This document shows, piece after piece, positions 26,801-38,900 of a DNA stretch of 64,000 bases. The translations under genes were made by a program, and so were the position numbers. How positions within the stretch are numbered: position 1 is the first letter of the stretch; the number at the start of each line of letters is the position of its first letter. The notes beneath the pieces are model-generated. The model saw only the letters and a list, made by a program, of their open reading frames with translations, had not been told where the DNA came from and made no database searches. Origin of the DNA: Brugia malayi (taxonomy: Eukaryota > Nematoda > Chromadorea > Rhabditida > Onchocercidae). The DNA lies in assembly GCF_000002995.4 (NCBI RefSeq), contig NW_025062479.1, positions 5,449,221 to 5,513,220 of the forward strand, read 5' to 3'.

Positions 26801-28777
26801 AGAAGATAGCAGCACGCTGGGTTGCATGGAAATATCCGGATTTTAAGTAACATACTTTCGTTAACTCGTTATACGTATAATTGCTACCAATAAGGTTCCG
26901 ATGAAGAAACCAAAGAAGTCTGGGTGGTGGATTGCCTCCGACCACTGAACACTTCATAGTGATGTTATCACCAGGTTTTAGAAGACTAGGTTGACTCAAA
27001 ACATCTATCTTTGGTACTTCTGAAGGATCTGAAAACATAAACAAGAACTACTGACAGTTGCATAAAAGCCCTTCGGTGATAAAGAACCCAACTTATGCGA
27101 GAATCGCTCCATATGGAAGGAAAAATTTAACACATGAATGAATATACAAAACATTGTAATAAAGTGTGAAATATGATCAATATGTCAAGTAATGAATTTT
27201 ATAAAATTACATAGAACATTAGGTGTGATATTCACTCTGAACTGACTAGAAGTTGATGGATGCAGAGCTTCACAAGTGAGAACTGCTCCAATGTCACTTT
27301 TCCTATAAAAAAAGATAATGAAATTCCAGAACAGAACGTTGACGTATGAAAACCAGGATCAATATCCACAGTAGTAACTTTTCCGGAGGCACTGCAAATT
27401 GATAATATACTGCAGGTCAGACAAGGAACTTATTTTCATAAAAATGTACCGGGGCTTCCAGGACAAAATTGCGAAAGCGGTGACCGTACGATTTGCATTC
27501 ATTTCAGTCCATCGTATAACACCATCCTCAATCTTCTTCCCGTGAATGTACCAATTTATAACTGCATGAGGCTTTCCGTTGGCCGCCATGCAACTCAGAT
27601 TATAATCATTTCCTTCGACAACATTAATAACGGAATCAGGATCGATATCCATAATAGCAACTTTTTCCGGAGACACTACAAATTGTTAACACTATTAAGA
27701 ATGCTAAAGTGTAGGACCGGTTAAGGAAACAGGTTGAGTAGCTAAAAATGCGTCCCTTCGTTTCATCATATTTCACAACTAAATTTTACTGGCTAACTCA
27801 TCAGTATTCAAGCATAATGAACTCATAAATTAACAAAAAAACCGAACGATCGAATTCCGAACAAAATTATTTCTTGGCATTTTTACTGATAATAAAAATT
27901 TTAACTCATTATAACAACGCTCTGATAGCTGTCTTTCAAATGCTCTTGGGATGTGATAATGCACTGAACAAGTTCATTCAAAAGATGGTCGGTCCCCTAA
28001 CAACATTCAGTAAAACTAACCAACAGTTTAGTTGGTCACAACTAGTAAGCTTTGAATAACTGTTGAGGTAAGTAATGCGATTATCTTACCTAAGACATTG
28101 ACAAAGGCAGATGTTCGATAAGCACCCAGGCTGGGATGTATCATTTGACATTCAAACAAGCCATCATCCCTCAATGTCACGTTTTCAATTTTCAAATGTT
28201 TCTCATCTGGACTGTGGATCACGTAGCTGAATCGACCTTCATGTCCAGACAATTTCCCTGCACCGTGAAAACTGAAAATGAATATTATTATTATATCTTT
28301 TCTGCGCGTTACAAGTGCTCCTACAGCTTCCATTTTCGGTGTCCTACTAGTTAGAATATGAAAACAACTCAATTTCACAGAGCTCAAATAAGACTAAAAT
28401 TGGATCAAGAAAAATTGAAGCGAATTAACACTTATATTAGACTAGTTTTGTGAACAATAAAGTAAAAAGTCTATGTAGTTAAAGGATGAGAAACTAACCC
28501 CAAAAGACTGCCATCATTATTTCGCCACTGGCTGACTAATGGCGACTCATGAGCAGAGCATTTCAGAAGTGCATCTTCACCAAGTAACACACTCTGAAAC
28601 ACCACGAAATTATTTTTTCACTCTTAAATTGCGAATTAAAAAATGACAAGCTCGAAAAATTTTTTAAATTAGTAAGGCAACCTGATTTCTGGGTTCCTCC
28701 TTGAAGAAATTTTGTACAACACCATATGTCAAACGCAGCCACTGCAGAACTATAGTGGTAAGCAAAGCAACCAGCAT
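20891..28777 (-). CDS. syg-2: Nephrin/SYG-2-type immunoglobulin-superfamily adhesion receptor (complete)
   Basis: Type I membrane adhesion receptor. Its relatives are C. elegans SYG-2 (partner of SYG-1 in synapse placement), fly SNS/Hibris and vertebrate nephrin. Exons in transcript order: 28777-28682, 28593-28499, 28271-28090, 27675-27450, 27302-27211, 27028-26856, 26414-26291, 26227-26149, 26019-25799, 25695-25571, 25033-24877, 24786-24609, 24517-24336, 24200-24036, 23958-23848, 23625-23390, 23214-22981, 22881-22606, 22393-22241, 22108-21988, 21861-21683, 21586-21502, 21411-21335, 21139-20891. They total 3816 nt, 1271 aa, close to the length of SYG-2. Order: signal peptide (MLVALLTTIVLQWL), six Ig domains with paired cysteines, a cysteine-less Ig-like spacer (exons 14-15), two more Ig domains, fibronectin III (exons 18-19), TM helix (VIVIFGICCIILLLLNCFLL), basic stop-transfer and a cytosolic tail ending GDLV, a possible PDZ ligand. 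The donors ending exons 16 and 23 have alternatives that keep frame. Confidence 0.94.
26652..26678. repeat. Perfect inverted repeat, 12-bp arms
   Basis: GTATAATCATGA and its reverse complement are separated by TAA, inside an intron of the nephrin-like gene. It could form a small hairpin or be a symmetric binding site; no function is shown. Confidence 0.85.
27354..27400 (-). pseudogene. Decayed partial copy of nephrin-like exon 4
   Basis: On the minus strand this reads acceptor TTTGCAG then GTGCCTCCGGAAAAGTTACT, closely matching the start of exon 4 (27685-27637: TTTGTAG then GTGTCTCCGGAAAAAGTTGC) about 285 bp upstream in the transcript. One A is missing from the A-run, shifting the frame, and similarity ends after about 40 bases. 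It sits in the intron before exon 5 and is best read as a relic of a local duplication. Confidence 0.75.
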
Positions 28778-30731
28778 TTCATCGCATTCATGCACACATC
28801 ACTATAAAAGATTTCCCTAGAAACTTAAACTCGATGACATTGGAAGTCGGGCTGCTGCGGTGAACGCTTCAGTTTATCCATTTTGTCAAAAATGGAAATG
28901 ACATTCAAATTGCGATTCTGTGAAGGGAACGATCTGATTTTCCAAATTTACGAAAAGCAATGGTAGGAGGCGGGAGAAGAATACAAAAAAAGGTACTGCA
29001 AAAGGAGAAAAGTGAGGCAAACCTGAAACTTATCAAGGACGAGAATGAATACCACTGCTGTCACCGGTATACATTATCCTAAATCGGCACATCCTCATCC
29101 TACTTATCAAGCGCTTTAATGCAGGTCAAAAATACCGCTGTTATGAAAAAGCTCTGCTTACTTATTGAAATCTAAATACAGAAAGTGAAGCAAACATTCT
29201 GAAATCAAAAAAACGACCATATTGAAGTGAAAGTCTCAACTTTCAAACAACTAAAGGGAAATACACGCAAGTAATGTCTAAAATCCTTAACTTCTAATCT
29301 GCTAAGCCTCACCACCATAAAACAAATAAATTAATATGCAAATGTGTAATCGAAGAAGTGGTCAATCTTTAGGTATCTAATATCGCTTATAAAGCGAAAG
29401 TAGTCCACTGCTTTTACGTAACAGTGGACAAGTACCCAGATCTGCGCAACCTGGCTTACGACGAAATCGAAATAAAGCGTTGTCGGAAGAAGGTTGAGAA
29501 AGCGAAGATTAAATCCAAAAAAGTGAAAGATTGTTTGTTTCCTGCGTGAGAAAACACGCAGAATTATTCTTCAATATCCTACATCGTATATGCATAAATA
29601 TAAGCTGCATGCGCTACGCAATTCGTACTTGTTTTACTATAATTTTTTCTTCCAAAAAGCATTGAACATTCGCCAGCTGATGCTCCAAGACCGGAGATTG
29701 TATCCAATGCTGACGATGTGTCAAAGCTGATATGCATATCCTCGAAATTCTTTTCTTTTCATTTGTAATTCCAGTCATTAATGCCCAGCTTGAATACGTC
29801 TTACTCGAATGCTTATAATTATCATCTAACTGAAGTCATTCCCGTACAATAATAAGAGTGTTCAAGTGGAATATAGTTAAATCATTATTGATTCGAAAAC
29901 TTGGTTTAGAAATTTTGATAGAGAAACCTACAGAATGTTGATAAAGTAAAGGCTGTATTCATTCCTCATTTAAATTCATGTACTACAGATAACACGCAAA
30001 GCGTTGCATGAAGAGCTGCTGACGATGTGATGGAAGCACCTGATGCTGAAGCAAATCTTCTGAAAACCAGTGTGTTAATTAACCTTTCTGCCAGCAACTT
30101 TTTAAATGTGCATATATGTGGCAGATTCTGATGAAGGAAGGAATACAAAGTTGGTTCTTGTGAAGTATGTTTTGTAGAGAATTTCAGACAGCTCTGCTGA
30201 AATACAAACAAGCAGTTTTCGTTTGGAAATGAGGCCACTAGAAATTAGTTACATTTCGCCCAAATATCCTGTTATGCATCTTATTATCACTGAATTCTTC
30301 ATTTGCGCAACTGATAAACAATAAAGATGGTTTCCGTTTTCTGCTCTCACCATTATCACCGCGTCATATTTCAGTTTCCCATTTAATTCCCTTCTAGAAA
30401 ATGTTTTATCTATAAATCATTCTCATATTCCTCAGCGTGGTAATTTTAGCATGTTTGCGACATTTCCGGAAGAATTAGAACTTTATTCTGAATGAGAAGA
30501 ATGAAAGTTCAATGACATTGCAAAACTCTAGTTTTAGCTGTGAAAGAGTTAAGATCACTTCATCTAGTGAAATGTTGAAGTTGGGATCACACAAGCACAT
30601 CAAATTATTAAGACGGATTTAAGGAATTCATGATGGGACGACGGAGAAAAAAAAATATTTTGTCCATTAAACAGATTGAACAATTAGCTCGGCAATGATG
30701 TTAAGCATAGATTATATTATACCAAAAATGT

Positions 30732-30944
30732 TTAGTTCATGATGAATGGGCATTTTCTGTAATAGAACTTCATTTTAACTAAAGCCGTCTCCTTCAGTAC
30801 AGAATTACGTGTCATCATTCCACAACCGGGACCACATTTCAGGATGGGTTGATGCGTTTTCTGACTTCCATTTGTGTAGATTGGATTTCCATCAATCCGA
30901 TAAATAGTTATCACAAATGGCTGAATCAGTTGAATTGGAACCAT
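30732..30944 (-). CDS. Candidate small secreted cysteine-containing protein (weak)
   Basis: Open frame of 70 codons from an ATG (MVPIQLIQPFVITIYRIDGN) to TAA. The same frame is open just upstream and encodes a hydrophobic run (ISFFLILILS), so the true start may come from an upstream exon and make a proper signal peptide. The body has the pattern KCGPGCGMMTR and ends FYYRKCPFIMN: three cysteines and a basic character. I recognise no family. There is no neighbouring exon to confirm it. Confidence 0.28.
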   Translation of the reverse strand: MVPIQLIQPFVITIYRIDGNPIYTNGSQKTHQPILKCGPGCGMMTRNSVLKETALVKMKFYYRKCPFIMN

Positions 30945-33141
30945 GCTTAGAATTAGAATTAGGAAAAAGGAAATGCATTGTATTGACTTTACCGACGAGT
31001 TAAGATGAATTCAGAAATTAGACAATAAATTTGAATCATTCACAGCAGACTGTGATCAAGTAGTGAATTTTGAAATTATCCAATCGACGAAACGATATCA
31101 TTAATAATAGAGCTTCCCTATCATACAATAATGGAGTATACTTATTATTGCACGGCTAGAGTATTATAAAATGAAGTGGAAATACTCCTTGTTTGTTAAA
31201 CGTTTAACCAAGATTTTTATCAGACCCATCAGTAGAAAAGCATCCAATCATCTACACACAATTGCAGTTCGAAAAGTGAGAAAAAAGGGATCTGTTAAGG
31301 ATTAATGTTAAATCAAATCCAGTAGAATGGGTTTTAAAGTTTTTTTTTTTTTTAAAAATAACTTCTGTTATTCTATGCAAATTCCCTCAAGTGCGTTACA
31401 TATGACTTAAACATGCATTCATTACTCATAACGGGGAAAAAGTAAGTGAAACACAAGGTTTTTGAAATGGATAAGAAATTTGAGAATCGAAGCACTGAGT
31501 ATCACAGATAGCATTTTTCAATCAATAAATTTTTGGAATCATGAAATTCGTGAGCTAAAAGATAAAGAATTACTTTATCTTTTAGCAAAGGAAATAAAAG
31601 GTACAATTAATGAACGGTCTTCCAATTAATCAGATGTTGCCTTTTATATAGAATTTGAAGCAGGAGGATTCTAGAAGAACGACAATGGAAGTACAAAGAA
31701 GAACTACAAAAATTGTATTTGTATGGAATATCGATAAGATTAGCTCGATCTTTCGTCCGGTTACGAATGATATTGTTGTGTGCGCATTAAGTAGACTGAT
31801 ATTGTAATTTTTAATTTGTAAAAGTAGTCGGAAGTATCAAAAATTTCAGGACTTGCAGTGAAGATAAGGAAAAGCGGTAAATGGACTGTGCAAAGAGCAA
31901 ACCGGAGAACATCTACTGGGATGTTTAAAAGCAGCGAGTTAATCAAACAGTGAGGTCACATGGGGATTAACCATTAAAGAGTGCAAGTAATGCTATGCAA
32001 AACCAACAAATAACATTCTCGGTCATTACACTTTACATTTTTATCTCTTTCTTCTCACTGACCTTATGAACTATTATTCACAGTCACTTTGTACCTCATC
32101 TATTCATATAGGTGTTGTGATTTTGTCATCAGTATCTTTCGGATCAACTAATTTGCCCCGTTGAAAAAAATAATTATTTGCGGATTTAAACCGTACTGAA
32201 AATCAGTTTTAAGAAGTGAATATATGAAGATTATCCACAAAACTGAAGTAACATATCGGAAAAGAGAGTTTGAAATCCACTTTAAAATTAATATATTATA
32301 TTAAGGCTCACTGAAGCTCAATAATGCAGAACGTTTATCTGGTAACGAATATAGTTATTCGACATATTCGACAACAAACACTTCCCCAAAACAGTTTGCA
32401 GACATTCCCAAAAACTCTGAAAGAATTCCAGAAGTAACAAGAATGGATGCAAAATGATACGCAAAAACTTAAATCAGCAAAGCTGAAAAAATTACCAATC
32501 ATTAATTCAGGTTAGGGAGCTGAAAGAATTTTAATTCGGAATATTGCTGATCAAAATCTCCGAGAAGTAAACTTGCGCAAAGAAAAATTATTTCTTAAGT
32601 ACTACTGAAGAAAAAAAATTTGGTACAGAGCTTCAAGGGTTCTTTCTTGAATTCTTCGATTTGGTTCCCTTGCTTTGGTCCTATTGTTAAATTATTATCT
32701 TCCGTTACAGTATTGCTAATTAACTTGTTAAATCTATATAATCCTGAATTTTCTTATGCAAATTAATGTAAATTAGGATCAATCTTCATGTTCAAAACCA
32801 CTCAAGAAAGCCATTTAAGAAATAATCACGATAAAGTCTCGGGTAGCTAAATAAATTCGAGTAGCTTGAAACTCCATGGTATTACCTAAATTTCAATATG
32901 ACATAAATGTAACCAAACTATAAGCGAAGTCTAATCAGAACTAATTAAAATCAAATAGATAGCAGATGAAAGAAAGACAACTGTCTTCTGATATAAGTTG
33001 ACGCAAAGTAGCTTTTGAACGAACAGAATTGCGTTATGGGCTGGATGTGCTCATTTATGTCTAACTATGGATTATGCTTTCGTTTGTGTGATGTATTACA
33101 TATGCATTACAAAATAATCGATAAAATCAGAATCTAATTAT

Positions 33142-33199
33142 TTAATATCATTGTGTGGAAGTATCTCGAATTAATATCATTGTGTGGAAGTACCTCGAA
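33142..33199. repeat. Two-copy tandem repeat, 29-bp unit
   Basis: The unit beginning TTAATATCATTGTGTGGAAG occurs twice head to tail with one difference (TATCTCG versus TACCTCG). Confidence 0.9.
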
Positions 33200-35892
33200 T
33201 TACATTTATTTTAAATGGTCTATTCAAATCGATTAATCAAATAAGTTCTTGAATAACGGACTGCAAGATAATTTTGTATGGAGACGTAATATTGCGAATC
33301 AAATTAGTTAGAATTTAATGTAGCTTTTGGAAGGAATAAGAAGAGGGAAAGTTAGCTAACTAAAAGTGAACGGTGTTTGTTGTTTAGTGGTATCATAGGA
33401 TATTTTGAAAGTGTTGGGTTAGTGAGTGTATACATATTATTATATGTGCATTTGTTTATTCAAAAAATCGAACCACTTGCCGAAAGCAATTAGCAATTTA
33501 AGGAAGTCGCGAATTGCCAAAAAAAAGTTAAAAGACAGAGCAAAAGACAAATAATGGATAAGCAGAAGGGATGGGCATTTGACGATGTTTCCATCGTCAG
33601 TGAAATGCTTCTCCATTACACCTTTTCTCAAACGAAAAATAAAATTTCGGAAGGAATTTTTTGTCCACTTATAAAAATTATTGATATTTTTACACCCTAC
33701 ATTTCTCCAGTTTAAAGTAATCTAGACTTTAAAGACTTTCTAATTTAAAAAATTTTGTTTGGCAAGAATTTTTTGACGAATATTTGACGCCAGTAAAAGA
33801 AGCACAAATCAGGAGACATGCAAATTTATAAAATTAAGAAATTTCAAAAACAATGATACACCAATGAGAAAAAAGTTCCATTAGCAGTATAAATCTGAAA
33901 TACCCCTGAATGACATGAAAAAGCATCGAAATGAAAATTTAATCATCAATCCAGTCTCAGCGATATCGGTTCGCATATATAACCTTGAAATTGATTGATA
34001 GCTAACCTTTTGAGCTGTAATGTCTATTTTCAACTCAGTGTTATAACTAATCTAAGCTTCCATGAACTGCTTCTCGATAAATATACTGGGTATATACGGT
34101 TGCCCAAAACTGAAGGAACTTCACAAGTTAATTCTTTGGAAGTGAGAGAAAGACCTAATGAAAAAGGATAATCCGTCTGTATTAACCAAATAAATGCATT
34201 TCTTCCAGATGAGAAAGATATCAGGTCAACATATTCCCAGCAATAGTGTAGCGTTCCCTACAGGAAAATCACAGATTCTTGTGGAGGAAGTTCAACCCTT
34301 ACAGTGAACTCCGCACTTAATGACAAAATCGGAAAACGCAAAATTTGTAAATGACCGTTTCATCGTATTAGAGAACAAATAATGGAAAATTGCTCGATTC
34401 TATTTAATGGACTATTTCATTTCGTAATTGAGTGCAAAATTTAGCTAATTTGCACTGCAAATGGCCATATACTCAGCAACAAGTAGAGACGAATGATACT
34501 GAGAGTAAAAATGGTTGTAGCTGAGGTGACTTCCTGCACTACCATCTCGAGAACTTCAGGAAACTAAGGAAACCAAACAGAGATAGATCCACTGGTCTTT
34601 TAAAAAATAAGAGATGAACAAAAAGAAAACATAAAGTAGTAAAAATATAAGTAGATCTAACGAAATTTTCGACAGTTTGCTTGCAGCTGACTTAAACTGA
34701 AGGCTAGGGGGAGGTTATCATACAAAAAAAGTGGACTAGTAGAAAAGTCTAAATTGTGGAGAGGAAAATAATCAGAAGGTGCTGGGAGAATCAAGATAAA
34801 AAGACGGATGATTGGATAATAGATTGCCATTTAATTAATTCATTATAAGTTCGCGCAAGTCATCAGTTCGCATGAACTTCCGTTATCTACTCTTTTCTTT
34901 CGCTCCTTTACTTTTTTTCATACTTTTTTCACATCTATAAACAAAAGTAACACCACAGAATGGAGATGAGCTAATGGTATTTACTGATTTTCTTACCTTA
35001 AAGAAGCTATCTAAAGCTGATATAAGAATATAATAACACTACTGAAGAACTGTGCCAAATTTTTATTCAGAAGATTTACGAAAATTGGTTAAGAACTGCA
35101 AAACAGTATGGGATTTTCAAGTGTCAGGAATGTAAAAATTTTTGTCATGAAAACAAATCAGGACCGCTGAACGACAAAATGTATGGATAGCAATTCTGGA
35201 ACTATCTGGTTGGAAAAATCAATAATACATGAAAAGAAAGTTAGAGCAGAAAGTGTTTACGAAAGAAAGTAAGTTACACATAACATATCAAACACGACGA
35301 TATGTCATAAGGTGATTCGGTGACAAATCTCAGGTGAAAAAATTTTTGCGTGACCTGAGTAAAACATTCTGGCATATAAAGCAGATGGAAGATGAGTTGT
35401 AAATATGTGATTCTGTTTGATTAAAATAAAGTAGGAAAAGAAAGCGGATAGAGCCGACTAAACTGAAAATGAAGGGGAAATCGGGGACTGGGAGGGGAGA
35501 GATGAATTGAAACTGAAAATATTAGAGGTCGAGGATAGGTTACAACACAATATGCTAACCAAAATGTTGTAAGAGGCAAATTAGAGCAGCTAGAGAGGTG
35601 GTGCATTTCACTTCTTCTCCATCTGAGGCCAAATGCCTTGATTTAAACCAGCTGCTCACTTCTCTTCCTTCTTATTTTACAACATGGTTTATTATATTCA
35701 TCAGCCAACCCGATCAGTCCTCTCTAAACTTAATCAAAGCATCCATCTGAATGGCAGTTTTACACTATTGGTTGGATCCAAAAATTAGAGCATAAATGCT
35801 TCCAACGTGTTTAAATTTAGAAAAAAAAAGCGGAATCAGGAAGTTTACATAATAAGCGTGGAATATATCAACATAAGAGTTTCAGGTTGAGA

Positions 35893-35980
35893 ACCTAAGT
35901 CTCAAAATATTCGGTATCATTTTCTGAAGGCTGATGTCTGGGTTAGGTATGATATCCTGCTCCTTTGATACTTTTTAAAA
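35893..35980 (+). repeat. Dispersed repeat, copy A
   Basis: Shares an ordered series of matching blocks with 41564-41687: CCTAAGTCTCA, a TCGGT/CCGGT-TTTTCT block, a GATGTCT block, a TGATAT-CTG block, then TTTGA and ACTTTTTAAA. The two copies are clearly diverged, with small insertions and deletions. Confidence 0.6.
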
Positions 35981-38900
35981 ATTTTCTTTTTTGATATTCA
36001 TTATGATATACAGGGCAATTAAAACTAAAGCCAAATGAAACATGAGAATTAATAGAGAAGCATAAAGGTTTCTAGTTGAAATTTGAAAGCATGTTTTGGC
36101 TTCACATTTACTTGAACAGAGATTTAAAAGAAATTGTTTTAAAGCCAAATCTTTTGCGAACAAAACTGATATCTAGTACAATACGGCATTACAAGTAAGT
36201 TTTTTGTATCAGATGCGCTTCGCGATTAAATATTTTAGGAAATTTAAACCACTCTGAGCTACTTACTGGTATAGCTTTTTCTCAAGTAGGAGTTAATAAA
36301 CTGTAGAATTGAGCTCAGAAGGATGAGAGGAACATTTTAAAGCTGAGTCTTATTTCAGGCAGCTAAAATGTTTCTTAGTTTGAAAGCACATTAAAAAGGG
36401 TAGTAAGTTGTCATATCTTGTGATTTCAAATTAACGAATGAGCAATGTCACTTAGACAAAAAAAAGAAAAATGTAAGAATGTAAAAAATATGACCTACGG
36501 CTGACAAGATTCAGTTAATATTTTATTTCCAGAAGATGAATCAAATCAGTATGAAAAAAAATTGTTTTAATAGTTGCACTGTAGTGTGATAGATTTTTTC
36601 ATGTAATCTCTTTATAACATCACTTTTTGCCTTTTCTATGAAGTCCAGTTAATATTACTTCTGGGATCACAGTTGTCGGAAAGTTATTTTGTCCCTTTAT
36701 TATGTTACTTTGCAGAGATTTAAAATTATGGAACATCACGTTATAATAAGACATAATAAGACATAAGGTATGTTATACCAATTAACAAGAACACATTTTC
36801 TGTTCTCAAGTTTTGAGATTTGATGACTTTTAAGTCTTATGAAAATAGTTTGAATGAATAATAGGAATCCGGCATATTAGAAATATTTGTAATCTTCTTG
36901 TTGTAATAGATTTAACTTTAGATGTCTCGAAATTTTCTCTTATTACTAAGCTGTTCAATTTACTTGTAGGAACGAAAAAAAATGCTAACTGGTTGAAAGG
37001 TAATTGAATGAATGGTTGGCTATTCCATTAAATTAAATGTGGCAGGAATAAAAATAAAGAAAATAATGGATGTAAAGTATGATAAACTTCGTCAACTGCT
37101 TACTGATTATCATTTGTTGATAAAGTATAATACAATTGAAGAGCCCTCTGTGCAGTTCAATGTGAAAGTACTAGAAACCAACATATTGTCGACTGATATC
37201 AATCAGAGCTTCCGTACAAAATAAAAAACCATCGAATTAATACTTCAAAACGGACATTCATGTCTCATTGTGCCTCACTGCTTCTTCCGACAGATTTTAG
37301 ATCTCAGCTCCTTTTCAAATTCTGGATGTATTCTTGCACGAAGCAGTGATTCTTTGCTACATCCATCTGCCTATGCAGTTGAATGTGTCAATAAACTTCA
37401 CGTCTTTTTCTCTCCACGCCAACACTATTACCAATATTTCACAATATTTATGACATAACAAATTAAAAATTTCCAATATTCAACAGAAAAATCTGCGTTG
37501 TTCACTTTATTCCATCTCTTCCAACTTTCATCTACTGCAATAATAAGGTTGTTTAAATAAAGTTATTCAAATTTCCTGTTTTTAGATTGTTTTGAACGTT
37601 TCTCTTGCACTGCAAATTAATTGAGTGTATCCTTGTTGCTTCAAGATTTTAGAGTTTATTTTGAATTCGAAGGGCAATTTTTGAAAGTGTTATACGGAAA
37701 TATTCAGTCCGTTCATTTTATGATTGGTCGAAAGAATAGAAATGAAAACTCAAAAATTTTTAAGCTATTTTATGCGAAATTCAGTGTTAATGAAATCCAT
37801 AAACTCCCAAAGCTTTTTAAGCTCAAAAGAAAAAAATACCGTAAGATAAAAACAGTTTCTTAAAGTTTGTTAAAATTTTAAATGAAAGGATCAACAGAGA
37901 AAAAATCAGGAGGCAAAAAAATGGTAAAACCAGAATTAGTGAAATCCTTTCAAATTTGGAAACGAAAAAACTTCTAACAATTTTTGAAATTTATTTTGAA
38001 AAAAAAATTGTCATTGGTCTACATTTGCTTCCTCCGCCGATAAAAAGATGAGAAAGTGCAGTCGTTTTCTAGTAATGATTAAATTTCAGAACTTAATTAA
38101 TCTTCCTAACCTCAGTTATTTCTGTTTCAAAAAATTTTGGTATTACCAGCGAAAAGTTCATTCCATCTATTTCAAGCAGTGTAATTTCGAAGCGAAGATT
38201 TATTATAACATAAAATAATGGTATAGGTAATTTTCAGCAGCTGTTAACTGAAAAAACAAATCCGTTAATGAAACTTATTGCCTAATTTAAAGCTAAATTC
38301 ATTAAAATGAGTTAAAAAAAATAAGACGAAGCATGTTTGCTGACCCAATAAGTTACTGCTGTGAAAATACCTTCGTACTTAATCTATTACTAAGTTTCAA
38401 ATTTGTCTAGCTTCATTTTTCCCTGAAAATAATTTAGAACAATTATTCAAGTAAAAAATATTTTGTACATGTGACGACAAGTCTCGGTTTTTTTTTAATA
38501 GTATTGAGTAAGAGGTTAACACTAGACATGAACAATCAGGACCACACTTTCAATGGCGGATCCACTTCATCCAATTCCATTTTATTCCCAAAAGATTCTC
38601 ATTTCCTTCTTTCTTCGTCTTCTCCATTCCTGAAACTAAACTTCTTGTTTTTTACACTAAAACAACACGAAAAAACAACTCACTCTCAAATTCTAATTTG
38701 CACAAACTAAAACTGATTGTTTCCAATTATAGTTTTCAACTTTTTTTTTTTTAAATGTATAAAAATTTTTTCAAACAGCAAATTGTGTTTGGTTTCCTAC
38801 CTTTTACATTGCCTTTATTTCGAATTAGTAAATTGATCTGTTTAAAAAAGTTCAGGAATAGAAGAAGGTTTATTATTCCACATATTTTGTTCATAAGTTT

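Noticed and set aside
35421..35606. Minus-strand frame rich in Pro/Ser/Phe
   Set aside because: Reads through a purine-rich low-complexity tract, with no splice context or motif.
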